From: CAYMND01 sp964465065 | GTDB lineage: Bacteria; Acidobacteriota; Aminicenantia; UBA2199 | Direction: 5' to 3' | Assembly: GCA_964465065.1 (NCBI GenBank) | Contig: CAYXHZ010000003.1 | Location: 49,815 to 113,814 of the forward strand | DNA length: 64,000 nt | Part shown: one piece after another, positions 16,005 to 24,612 of the stretch | How the letters are laid out: every line of letters starts with the position of its first letter | Position numbering within the stretch: position 1 is the first letter of the stretch | Notes under the pieces: generated by a model | What the model was told of the DNA's origin: nothing | Seen by the model: only the letters and a program-made list of their open reading frames with translations | Database searches by the model: none | Translations under genes and position numbers: made by a program

Positions 16005-17617
16005 ACGAAAAAATCCTTTCGGCCCTGAGCCGCTACGCCCATCCCCTGCTGATGATCCTGTACCCCATCAGCCAGTTCTACGCCCACAACATCACCGAAC
16101 TCAGGCCGACCGTTCTCTACCGGCCGCTGCTGGTCAGTCTCGCCATCACCTTCCTGGCCTGGATTCTTCTCAGCCTGATTCCCCGGGTCCGCCCCAAAGC
16201 CACCCTGCTGCTGACACTGAGCTGGTTTTTCTTCTTCAGTTACAGCCACATTGTCGGCACCTTCTTCCCCGGTAACATTCCGGTCGCCGCCGAGCTGGGT
16301 TACGCGCTGCTCTACCTGGTCCTGGTCTTCCTGCTGCTGGGGGCCCGGTCTGACCTGAAAAAACTGCATACTCCGTGCACCGTGATCCTTCTGGTTCTCG
16401 CGCTCATTCCCTTGGGCCGCATCGTACTGTACCGACTGCAGTCAAAGGTCTACAGCATCGACGATATCGCCCAGGCCGCCGCCTTCCCGCCCGAGCTGAA
16501 GGCCAGCCTGGAAAATCCGGCGCCCGATATCGACAAGCCCGACATCTATTACCTGATCTTCGACCGCTACGCCAGCGCCAACACGCTCAAACAGTACCTG
16601 AACTTCGACAACAGCGAATTCGAGCGGAAACTTCAGGAACAGGGTTTTTACATCGCCTCCCGCAGCATGACCAACTACCCCTACACCTTCCTGTCGCTGG
16701 CTTCGAGCCTCAACGCCCGCTACCTGGACGAAGTGGCCAAGTTCAAGGACAGCAAGGACCGGACCTACGCCTACAGACTCATCGGCGAAGCGCTCGTGCC
16801 ACGCTATCTCAAGGCCCAAGGCTACCGCTACATCCATATCGGCAGCTGGTGGGAGGCCACCCGGACCAACCGCTACGCCGATCGGGTTTTTTTCTACAAC
16901 CCCGTCATATTGGAGAACTGGAATCTGAACGAGTTCGAATTCAAATTGCTCGAAACCACCTGGTTCGACCTGATCATCCGCCAGCTGGAAGCCGGTTTGT
17001 CCCGGGAAAAAAGCGCAAACACCTTCGCCCTGGACGCCCAGAAACCGCTCAACCAGATCCGGGCGGTCCTGGACAGCGCCCGGGAACCCGGACCCAAATT
17101 CGTCTTCTGCCACTTCCTGCTCACCCACCCTCCGTATTACTTCAAGGCCGACGGCAGCCTGAACCCCTCCGAAAAGCGGGATGTCACCACCGATCCCCGG
17201 CTCTACCTGGACAGCGTACGCTTCACCAACCAACAGATCCTGGACATGATCCAGACCATCGACCGCAACAGTCCGCACAAACCGGTCATCATCATCCAGG
17301 CCGACGAGGGCCCCTATTCCCACCTCATCAAGCCCAACAGCCAGTGGAAAAACCATTATACCCGCACGCGCATGCGGACCCAGATCCTGAACGCCCTGCG
17401 CCTGCCCGCCGCCGGTCAGGACCGGCTCTACCCGACCATCTCCCCGGTCAACACCTTCCGCCTCCTGTTCAACACCCTGTTCAAAACCAATCTGCCCCTG
17501 CTCGACGACCAGACCCTGCTGATCATTAAAAATTCCGACATCTACACCTTCACAAACGACACCCTGTACCTGCGTCAGAACGAGGAGTACTTCGCTTCGC
17601 AACCGCTGGATGAGTGA
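16001..17617 (+). CDS. Membrane-anchored sulfatase-like hydrolase/transferase
   Basis: A 538-residue protein. Four or five membrane helices (about 1-150) are followed by a periplasmic alkaline-phosphatase/sulfatase-fold domain (about 180-470). It opens with DIYYLIFDRYAS in place of the usual metal-binding aspartate segment, has NYPYTFLSLASSLNARYL around the expected nucleophile Thr, and IIIQADEGPYS where the family carries its second metal-binding Asp-His. The layout resembles phosphoethanolamine or phosphoglycerol transferases. Coupled to the upstream methyltransferase, it may help modify a surface glycan. Convergent with the next gene with no gap. Confidence 0.8.
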   Translation: MNEKILSALSRYAHPLLMILYPISQFYAHNITELRPTVLYRPLLVSLAITFLAWILLSLIPRVRPKATLLLTLSWFFFFSYSHIVGTFFPGNIPVAAELGYALLYLVLVFLLLGARSDLKKLHTPCTVILLVLALIPLGRIVLYRLQSKVYSIDDIAQAAAFPPELKASLENPAPDIDKPDIYYLIFDRYASANTLKQYLNFDNSEFERKLQEQGFYIASRSMTNYPYTFLSLASSLNARYLDEVAKFKDSKDRTYAYRLIGEALVPRYLKAQGYRYIHIGSWWEATRTNRYADRVFFYNPVILENWNLNEFEFKLLETTWFDLIIRQLEAGLSREKSANTFALDAQKPLNQIRAVLDSAREPGPKFVFCHFLLTHPPYYFKADGSLNPSEKRDVTTDPRLYLDSVRFTNQQILDMIQTIDRNSPHKPVIIIQADEGPYSHLIKPNSQWKNHYTRTRMRTQILNALRLPAAGQDRLYPTISPVNTFRLLFNTLFKTNLPLLDDQTLLIIKNSDIYTFTNDTLYLRQNEEYFASQPLDE

Positions 17618-19444
17618 TCAGCGTTTCTGGGAACGGCTCAGGATACGCAGCTGCTGAGTGAGGGTGTCCAGCTCGACTTCCTCGCCCTTGCTGCGGAAAT
17701 CCCGGCCTTTATCGACGGTGACGGTACCGGTGAAACGCATTTTGCCCCGGTTGCGGTCCCATTCCAGTTTGTCGGCGTCCACCTGGTACTGTTTGTCCTG
17801 AAAATGGACCGGCTTGTCGGCCAGAATCGTGCTCAGTCCCTGACCGCTCGTCCAGTTCAAGGTCAGCGTTCCGGCCGTAACCTGATTTTCGGCCATGATG
17901 AGCCGGGCCTTCCCCTCCACCATGATTTTCGGCGTTTTCTTGCTGTTGACGATCCGAATCTTGGCCCCGGTCAGCAGCACCTTGTCATCTCCTTCCTGAA
18001 ACGAGAACAACACATCGCGGTCGGCGACGATCTCCTGGTCGGCGATATACAGGTCCTGACAACGGAGTTTGAGCTTCTCCTGGGTCACTTCCACCGCACC
18101 CGTGTAGCGGATACTGCCCTGGCGGTCCTCGAGGTCGACCGTCGCGGCGCGGATCATCACCGGTTCGGCGCTGAAGGGCGGGCGCTTTTTCAGGGTCACG
18201 CTCGAGGTCACTCCGTTCCCGGATTGCAGAGCGTTACGAGCCGTATCGACCTCGATGCTCTTGCCGTGAAACAGTTGTCCCCGCTTGCGGATCCAGGTGC
18301 CGGGTCCGGAAATGACGGCCAGATTCCTTTTGGGTTTGTAGATCAGCTTGTCGCCTTGTCCCGAATACGCATTCAGCTTGAAGTCGACCTGACCGTTGGA
18401 CTCGCTTTCAGCCAGTTCCCCCCGGTCGTCGAAGTCGAAACGTCCCTGGTTGCCGGTCACTTGAAAATTTCGCCGTTCTCCCTGGTAAATCCACTCCCCA
18501 CGACCGGGCATTTCCACCTGTTTGACAAAACCGCCGACCTCGTCGAGGCGCACCCGAAAAGATTCCGATCTGCCGCTCACATGGCCTGAAGGCGTATCGA
18601 TATCCAGTTCCACCGTGCCGTGCAATTCCGACTCGCGCAACAGTCCGCCCTGGTAAAGTCCGAGCATCCGTCCCGCCTTGTAGGCGTAACGGTTTTTATC
18701 CTCGGTACCGGGACTGGGGGAGGAAAACAGCTGCACGTCGTCGACGGCCAGAACGCTTTTGGTTTCCTTCATGGCGTCGTCGAAATCGACGGCCATGCGC
18801 TGGCAGACCAGTTTTTTTCCCGCGCCCTCGATGAAGACGTCACCCAGGAAATGGACGCGGTGGGCGGTGCGGGTCACGGTCAGCTCGCGGCAACGGAAGG
18901 TGTGGGGCGAGCCCTCCCAATCCATGACCCCATCGACATCGAAGAGTTTGACGATTTCCTTGAGCATGTTGTAGTTGAGGCCTTTTTTGGCCTTGCCCGA
19001 CACCTGGTTGAGACGGAAACTCATCTCGTCTTTTCCGGTCAGATAGTTCTTGTCCTTGAGCAGCAGGTGGGGACCGGTGAGCAGCAGCGATTTGGATTCG
19101 ATGCGCACATTGTCGTTGAGCTCGATATTGTACTCGTTGTTGAACAGGTAAGCGTGATCGGAAAAGGCATGAAAGACCTCGCCCTGAGCGCTTTTAGGCT
19201 CTATTTCGGCCTCGAAGCCCTCGAAATGGCGGTCCCGCCCTTCGGCGTTGCGCTGCAGCCGCGCCTTGATGCGGATCTGTTTCTTGTTACCGACCGCAAA
19301 GCTGATGATTTCCACACCCTCGCCGTCGGCCACACGCTGCGTCTTCTCGACCTGGGGTTCGGGCATGAATATCAGCCAGACCGAAGCGGCCAGGGCAGTC
19401 AGGGCCGCGAGCCAACCAGCGAGTTTCAGAATTTTTCTTTTCAT
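17618..19444 (-). CDS. LptC/LptA-like LPS transport protein, unusually long
   Basis: A 608-residue protein with an N-terminal membrane anchor (about 5-25, KLAGWLAALTALAASVWLIF). A long run of beta-strand repeats of the OstA/LptA/LptC type follows, with repeated phrases such as HAYLFNNEYNIELNDNVRIE, LTGPHLLLKDKN and MRFTGTVTVDKG. Classical LptC has about 190 residues and LptA about 185; here several jelly-roll modules appear fused into one chain that could span much of the periplasm. The start at 19444 (MKRKILKLAG) gives a clean anchor. TGTTATAAT lies 34 nt upstream, overlapping an earlier in-frame ATG. It is a single gene, not next to lptB or rpoN as in many genomes. Confidence 0.78.
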   Translation of the reverse strand: MKRKILKLAGWLAALTALAASVWLIFMPEPQVEKTQRVADGEGVEIISFAVGNKKQIRIKARLQRNAEGRDRHFEGFEAEIEPKSAQGEVFHAFSDHAYLFNNEYNIELNDNVRIESKSLLLTGPHLLLKDKNYLTGKDEMSFRLNQVSGKAKKGLNYNMLKEIVKLFDVDGVMDWEGSPHTFRCRELTVTRTAHRVHFLGDVFIEGAGKKLVCQRMAVDFDDAMKETKSVLAVDDVQLFSSPSPGTEDKNRYAYKAGRMLGLYQGGLLRESELHGTVELDIDTPSGHVSGRSESFRVRLDEVGGFVKQVEMPGRGEWIYQGERRNFQVTGNQGRFDFDDRGELAESESNGQVDFKLNAYSGQGDKLIYKPKRNLAVISGPGTWIRKRGQLFHGKSIEVDTARNALQSGNGVTSSVTLKKRPPFSAEPVMIRAATVDLEDRQGSIRYTGAVEVTQEKLKLRCQDLYIADQEIVADRDVLFSFQEGDDKVLLTGAKIRIVNSKKTPKIMVEGKARLIMAENQVTAGTLTLNWTSGQGLSTILADKPVHFQDKQYQVDADKLEWDRNRGKMRFTGTVTVDKGRDFRSKGEEVELDTLTQQLRILSRSQKR

Positions 19445-19478
19445 GTCCGTACAGACCTGCATACCGGAAAACGGTATC

Positions 19479-19484
19479 ATTATA
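19479..19484 (-). promoter_or_regulatory. -10 box of the LptC/LptA-like gene
   Basis: TATAAT with TGT before it on the minus strand, giving a leader of roughly 28 nt to the chosen start at 19444. Confidence 0.45.
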
Positions 19485-19561
19485 ACAAAAGATCACCGGC
19501 AGGCAATGCCGGCTTTTCAGAAACATACCCCGTTCCGATTGACCCCGCCGGACGCTTTCAT

Positions 19562-19567
19562 TATAAT
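19562..19567 (+). promoter_or_regulatory. -10 box of the lipoprotein-murB operon
   Basis: TATAAT ending 8 nt before the ATG at 19576; no Shine-Dalgarno is present, so the mRNA is probably leaderless. Confidence 0.5.
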
Positions 19568-19575
19568 TCTGGACC

Positions 19576-20967
19576 ATGAGACTCTTCCTGCTCATCATTC
19601 TGGTCGCGACTCTGGGCCTTAATTCCTGCCGGCAGCGGATTGAAACCATTCCCCCTTTGTCCGCGCCGCTGTTGCAGGAGGAACTCGCCCGCCTGCCCGG
19701 AAATGCCCTGCTGATCATTCCCAAACCGGACAGAATCCTCGTTCTGTGCGACAACGGCGCCCTGATCGAAACCCCGTCCGGTCGAAAACTCCTCGACCTC
19801 AACCAGACCATAAGCAAGGCCTTTCTCGTCCAGCCCGACCACCTGGTGATCCAGAGCGACAAACGGATCGCCGAGGTTTTCATCAAACCCGGCGAAGTGG
19901 TCATGAACCCGCTGCCGCTGCCCGGAAACGCCCGTTTGCTGACAGCCAGCGCATCCGGACTGGTTTACGCTCACAAAGACCGGCTGATCTGGGCGTCGCT
20001 GAACGGTCTGAAAACCACGGACTTGAAAGAGAATCCGGAACACTTCCTGACCGTACTGGAAAACGGGGACCAACGCATCCAACTGTTCTGCAACGACACC
20101 GTGTACAGCAAACGCTACGCAGACAAGGAATTCCGAAAAACAAGCCTGGATCGCAGACTGGACTTTCCTCCAACCCTCATCGGCCGGCACATCTGGGCCA
20201 TGGATTCACAGCGCCGTTTGCTCAAGTACCGAAACGACGACCTGACTCTGCTCTGGTCCAGGGATCTGGACCATAAACTGCTCTTTGCGCCGGTCAGCGG
20301 CCAGCGGGAAAGTTTCCTCATCACGCACTCGGCCACGCTGTTGGCCGTCAACGAGCGAGGCACCCAGGCCTGGTACGCCTACCTGGGCGGTTTACCTCTC
20401 AGCGCCCCGCTGCTCATCGATCAACGCATCGCCGTTCCGGTCCGCGTCCGCGAGACTGTCCAGCTCCGCATCTACGACCGGCACGGCCGATTGCTCGCCG
20501 ACCATCCTTTGGGCGAGGACGCCCAAGCGCCCTTTCTGCTTCAGGACGACAGACTGCTCTACCTCGGTCGGGCGCAGGACAAGACCCCGACCCTCCAGCA
20601 GGCTTCGACTCTGTTCGCGGTCAGCAGCAACCTGGCGGCCATGAGCCAGGTGCCCAAAGACACTTTGCTGCCCATCGAAGTGAGCAGCATCAACCTCATC
20701 AGGCCAAGCCACAAGCTGACCATAAACGACAGCGGCAAAAAAACCGTCTGGACGGCGCAGATCGGCCCGTTGGAACGGAAAACCCCCGTCTGGAAGCCGG
20801 AACAGGCCGGAAACTATACCCTGCTCATCGAAACCGACAGTCAGAACCAATCCACCCTGCAGCTCGAAACCCCCTTCACGGTGTTCGATCGGACGGCTCT
20901 TTTCCGCCCCTCCCTGGACAAATACCTGCAGTACATCCTGCGCCAGGAAGACGATCGGAAACCATGA
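19576..20967 (+). CDS. Lipoprotein, beta-propeller-like, function unknown
   Basis: A 463-residue protein with a lipoprotein signal (MRLFLLIILVATLGLNSC, Cys 18). The body consists of repeated beta-strand units such as LIETPSGRKLLDL, LLAVNERGTQAWYAYLGG and IYDRHGRLLADHPLG, resembling a PQQ/WD-type propeller (about 40-360), followed by a small beta-sandwich (about 365-450). Orthologues are not recognised. It overlaps murB by ATGA and is the first gene of a three-gene operon. Confidence 0.72.
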   Translation: MRLFLLIILVATLGLNSCRQRIETIPPLSAPLLQEELARLPGNALLIIPKPDRILVLCDNGALIETPSGRKLLDLNQTISKAFLVQPDHLVIQSDKRIAEVFIKPGEVVMNPLPLPGNARLLTASASGLVYAHKDRLIWASLNGLKTTDLKENPEHFLTVLENGDQRIQLFCNDTVYSKRYADKEFRKTSLDRRLDFPPTLIGRHIWAMDSQRRLLKYRNDDLTLLWSRDLDHKLLFAPVSGQRESFLITHSATLLAVNERGTQAWYAYLGGLPLSAPLLIDQRIAVPVRVRETVQLRIYDRHGRLLADHPLGEDAQAPFLLQDDRLLYLGRAQDKTPTLQQASTLFAVSSNLAAMSQVPKDTLLPIEVSSINLIRPSHKLTINDSGKKTVWTAQIGPLERKTPVWKPEQAGNYTLLIETDSQNQSTLQLETPFTVFDRTALFRPSLDKYLQYILRQEDDRKP

Positions 20968-21851
20968 GGGTCAGCCAGGGAATCGAGGGTCGGCAGCTGA
21001 CCACCATCCGCATCGGCGGTCCCCTGCGGCAATTGATCCAGACCGATTCGGTTCAGGAGCTCAGCGAACTGGTTCGAAAATTCCGTAAAGAAAACGAGCC
21101 GTTCGTCCTGATCGGCTGCGGCAGCAACATCGTTTTCCCTGAACGGGCCGAACAACTCAGCGTTCTGCGTTTTACCGGCTGCGCCATTGCCGAGTGCGGA
21201 CTGGATTGCATCGAGCTGGAAAGCGGTTGTACCATTTCCCGGCTGATGGGCTGGTGCCATGGTCACGGCCGCGGCGGCCTGGAATTTCTGATCGGCATTC
21301 CCGGCAGCCTCGGCGGTGCCCTGGCCGTGAACGCCGGCGCCTTCGGAGAATCGGTCGGCGATCGGCTGATCTCGGCCCAGGTCATCGACGATCAGGGCCG
21401 GCTGCAGAGCTGGTCGACACGGGATTTCGCCTTCAGCTACCGGGACTGTCGGATCAAATTCGGCCAGGAGATCATCGTCAGCGCCATACTGACCGCTCCA
21501 GCTGACTGCCGGGAGAACATCGGTCGCCGCATGCGCGAACACATCGCTCACCGTTTGGCCAACCATCCGGTCAAATCCCCGTCGGCGGGATGTTTCTTCA
21601 AAAATCCCCGCCCCGGAAAAGACGGCATCAGCGCCGGCAGGCTGATCGACCAATGCGGCCTGAAGGGATTTTGCCGCGGCGATTTGCAGATCTCCAGCGA
21701 ACACGCCAACTTCATCGTCAACAACGGTCGGGCGGACCTCGGCCAGTTGAACGAATTCTCGCGCTTCATCCAGGAGCAGGTGCAGCGGAAAACCGCCTTC
21801 ACACTGGAGCGGGAGGTCATCTGGATCGCACCCGACGGGCGTAAATACTGA
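20964..21851 (+). CDS. murB: UDP-N-acetylenolpyruvoylglucosamine reductase
   Basis: A 295-residue FAD enzyme that reduces UDP-GlcNAc-enolpyruvate to UDP-MurNAc in peptidoglycan synthesis. FAD-binding parts LIGCGSNIVF and GIPGSLGGALAVNAGAFGE, the SYRDCRIK segment, and the C-terminal PSAGCFFKNP, GRLIDQCGLKG and HANFIVN are all present. The catalytic residue that donates a proton is Ser in E. coli (Ser229); here the equivalent position in AGCFFKNP is Cys. Length fits the short type lacking the E. coli insertion. Translationally coupled to the upstream lipoprotein. Confidence 0.93.
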   Translation: MRVSQGIEGRQLTTIRIGGPLRQLIQTDSVQELSELVRKFRKENEPFVLIGCGSNIVFPERAEQLSVLRFTGCAIAECGLDCIELESGCTISRLMGWCHGHGRGGLEFLIGIPGSLGGALAVNAGAFGESVGDRLISAQVIDDQGRLQSWSTRDFAFSYRDCRIKFGQEIIVSAILTAPADCRENIGRRMREHIAHRLANHPVKSPSAGCFFKNPRPGKDGISAGRLIDQCGLKGFCRGDLQISSEHANFIVNNGRADLGQLNEFSRFIQEQVQRKTAFTLEREVIWIAPDGRKY

Positions 21852-21852
21852 C

Positions 21853-22815
21853 ATGTCCGCCAAGAGCCTGATCTTTCTTTTCCTGGACGGTGTCGGCATC
21901 GGCGAAAACGACGGTCAGATCAACCCGTTCCGCCGCCTGAACAGCGACTGGCTGCCTTTCTTTTCCCCGACTCCGGACAACGACGGCTCCCGCCCCTACT
22001 GCCTCAAGGCCGTCGATGCCTGCCTGGGCGTACCGGGAATCCCCCAGAGCGGGTCCGGTCAGACTACACTGTTCAGCGGACTCTCCTACCCCGGGTTCAG
22101 CGGCGAACACGCCGGCAGTTTTCCGACCCGGTCCATGCGGCAATGGCTTTTCGAGCACAACCTGCTGAAAAGGCTCATCGCCGCCGGATGCCCGGCGCGT
22201 TTCTTCAACGCCTACCCCTTCCATGCCGAACTGTTTGCCGCACCCAACCTGCAGCTGAGCGCCGACGGTTGTCTGCACTTTTCATCGGCCTTCCCCAGTC
22301 TGTTCCGCCGCCGCATATCGGCCACCACCTCCATGATGCTCAGCACCGGACAGGCGGTGGCCTCGGAGCATGACATGCTCCAGGAAAAAGCGCTCTACCA
22401 GGATTTCAGCAATCGTTCGCTGATTCGACGCGGCGCCGATCTGCCCCTGCTCAGCCCCGCTCAGGCCGGCAGGATTCTGGGCCGCTGCGGCCGGGACAAC
22501 CCCGGACTGACCCTGTACGAATTCTTTCTGAGCGACCAGACCGGCCACCGCGGCCGACTCGACGACGCCGTCAGCCTGCTGGGAGACTTGGCGGAGTTCG
22601 TCGCCGCCGTCGGCTCCGTTCTGGACGCCGACCGTCACACCCTGCTCATCTGCAGCGACCACGGTAACATCGAGGACATGAGCCATCCGGGACATACCCG
22701 TAACCCAGTGCCGCTCTGGATCTGGGGGCGCGGCCGGGAACGGCTCTGCGCAGAGGTCGACACCATCGCCGACCTGAGTCCGGCCATCATCCGCTACCTG
22801 CTGGCGAAAGAATAG
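21853..22815 (+). CDS. Alkaline-phosphatase-superfamily metalloenzyme
   Basis: A 320-residue soluble protein with the fold of phosphopentomutase/phosphoglycerate mutase-like metalloenzymes. It has an N-terminal metal site in LIFLFLDGVGIGEND, a nucleophile-region candidate in PQSGSGQTTLFSG (Ser/Thr) and the C-terminal metal motif LLICSDHGNIEDMSHPGHTRNP. Proteins of this shape are often labelled metalloenzyme domain protein; the substrate is unknown. It begins 1 nt after the murB stop. Confidence 0.8.
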   Translation: MSAKSLIFLFLDGVGIGENDGQINPFRRLNSDWLPFFSPTPDNDGSRPYCLKAVDACLGVPGIPQSGSGQTTLFSGLSYPGFSGEHAGSFPTRSMRQWLFEHNLLKRLIAAGCPARFFNAYPFHAELFAAPNLQLSADGCLHFSSAFPSLFRRRISATTSMMLSTGQAVASEHDMLQEKALYQDFSNRSLIRRGADLPLLSPAQAGRILGRCGRDNPGLTLYEFFLSDQTGHRGRLDDAVSLLGDLAEFVAAVGSVLDADRHTLLICSDHGNIEDMSHPGHTRNPVPLWIWGRGRERLCAEVDTIADLSPAIIRYLLAKE

Positions 22816-22848
22816 AACCGCACGGGAAACCGACCCGGCACAGGCCGA

Positions 22849-24612
22849 TTATCGGTCCGTCGCCACGACGAGCTCCAGGGTCTGCTTCCGGGCATGAGCC
22901 GAACGGTACTCCAGAGTCAGCGTCCCCTGGCCTTCGACCAGAAAATCGTAGCACAGCGTTCCGAAGGCCGGAACCGTGAGAAACTGCACTTGAGGCCGAT
23001 GGATCTGGTAATCCACCCGGTCGGTGAATTCGTCGCGTACCAGTCCTGCGGCCCGGACCTTGAGCCCCGAAGCCCTGAGCGTGTCCTGAGGGTAGAGCTG
23101 GAGCTGCCGGGCCAGAGCGGACATGGTCGGCAATCCCTGGCTGTTGTGCAAACGAACCCGTACCCGGCTCAAACCGCCGCCCATGGAGGTCAGACTGATC
23201 TTTTCCAGTTTGACCAGCGGCAGGTTCTCGGCGGTGAAGATGACGGCGGCTGCGCTCCGGTGCACCATGTCCTTGATCATGAACGGCGCCGGCATACGGG
23301 AACTCGTCTTGACCCAGCCGCCGATTTCGATGTCGCCGTAGGTCGGATGCCGAAACGGTTTCCAGGCCTTGTAGAGCTCGCCATGGGCCAGATGGTCGTT
23401 GAACTTGAGCCGCTCGCGGTCACGCTCGATACGACTCGAGAAAAAATCTTCTTCCTCCTCCCGTCCCTTGCGGTCCTGGTCCTGGCGGCTCCGGTAGGTC
23501 TCGCTGGCACTGTTGAACAGTTCGCCGACAAAGCCGAAGGCACCCTGCACATTGCTCATCCATTCCACAAAATCGCCGTAGGTGGGATACAGATCCTTCC
23601 AGGAGATCATGTAGCGGTATCCGGGCAGCATATTCTCGGCGTTCTTTCCCAGGTAATCGTAAACGGCCACATCCTCGCGGGGGTATTCTCCCTGCTCCCT
23701 GGCGCTGGGCCCGCGCAGAATCATGCCGCCGCAGTTGTGAAAGGCCCAGGCCACGCAGATGTTGGGACGTTTGCGGATGAAACGGGCCAGGGCGCGGATA
23801 CCGGCTCCGGAAAACGGGTACTGGCCGCTGCCGCTCTCGACATAGGACGGCTGCCAGTTGAAACCCCAGTTGCGGTTGCCGTCGACATAGCCCTCTCCGT
23901 CTTCGTTGATTTCACCATCGTCGTCGTTGTCGATGCCTTCCTCGCCCAGAACACGCCATTGCCCGGTCTCGCCGGGTTTGATGCGCACCAGCAGCCGACT
24001 GTCCTCGGCGTCTTGCTTCCAGCCGCCGAAGGGATCGCGGATGCGCATGGTGGCGATGGTGCCGTCACCGTCCAGGTCGTCGACGGGATCCTCGTCGCAC
24101 AAGCCGTCGTTGTCGTCGTCGCTGGGAATGCGCAGGCTGCGGTTGCCGCCGTAGGCGCTGGCCTGACCGTGGAAGAAATGATGGCGGCCGTCGACGTTGA
24201 CCACCGGAACGATGTAGAAAACCGCCCGTTCCAGCAACTGGCTCAGACTAAGGTTTCGTCCGTATTGACCGAGCAGGTAATCGGCCAGGTACAGGCAGAC
24301 TTCACCGGCCTGAATCTCGTTGCCATGAATGTTTCCGTCGACGTAAACGGCCGGTTTTTCCAAAAAATCCCCGGTCCGGCGGTCGTTGATGGTCAGACAC
24401 AGAATCGGCCGTCCCTCGTCGCTTTTGCCGACCTCGTCGAGTCGGGTCAGTTCCGGATAGGCGGAATGGAGAGCGTATAGGGCCTCGTTGACCTCGGCGT
24501 CGTCGAAATAACGGTCGAAACGCAGAGGGATTTCGATTTTATCCTGCCCGGCCGACCAAAACGGCGCAGTCAGCAACAAGCCCAGGATCAGACAAAAGAG
24601 CGGACGTTTCAC
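22849..24612 (-). CDS. Secreted M14 zinc carboxypeptidase
   Basis: A 587-residue exported peptidase. A signal peptide (about 1-23, ending WSAGQ) is followed by the M14 domain with zinc ligands His and Glu in GNIHGNEIQAGE, the third ligand His in VAWAFHNCGGM, and the catalytic Glu in FGFVGELFNSAS. Two Asp-rich calcium-type loops, DDDNDGLCDEDPVDDLDGDG and GIDNDDDGEINEDGEGYVDG, are inserted in the domain. A C-terminal beta-sandwich (about 440-587) follows. Start is GTG at 24612 with GGAGGTG upstream; longer readings run into the preceding gene. It overlaps that gene by GTGA, so both are made together. Confidence 0.9.
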   Translation of the reverse strand: MKRPLFCLILGLLLTAPFWSAGQDKIEIPLRFDRYFDDAEVNEALYALHSAYPELTRLDEVGKSDEGRPILCLTINDRRTGDFLEKPAVYVDGNIHGNEIQAGEVCLYLADYLLGQYGRNLSLSQLLERAVFYIVPVVNVDGRHHFFHGQASAYGGNRSLRIPSDDDNDGLCDEDPVDDLDGDGTIATMRIRDPFGGWKQDAEDSRLLVRIKPGETGQWRVLGEEGIDNDDDGEINEDGEGYVDGNRNWGFNWQPSYVESGSGQYPFSGAGIRALARFIRKRPNICVAWAFHNCGGMILRGPSAREQGEYPREDVAVYDYLGKNAENMLPGYRYMISWKDLYPTYGDFVEWMSNVQGAFGFVGELFNSASETYRSRQDQDRKGREEEEDFFSSRIERDRERLKFNDHLAHGELYKAWKPFRHPTYGDIEIGGWVKTSSRMPAPFMIKDMVHRSAAAVIFTAENLPLVKLEKISLTSMGGGLSRVRVRLHNSQGLPTMSALARQLQLYPQDTLRASGLKVRAAGLVRDEFTDRVDYQIHRPQVQFLTVPAFGTLCYDFLVEGQGTLTLEYRSAHARKQTLELVVATDR

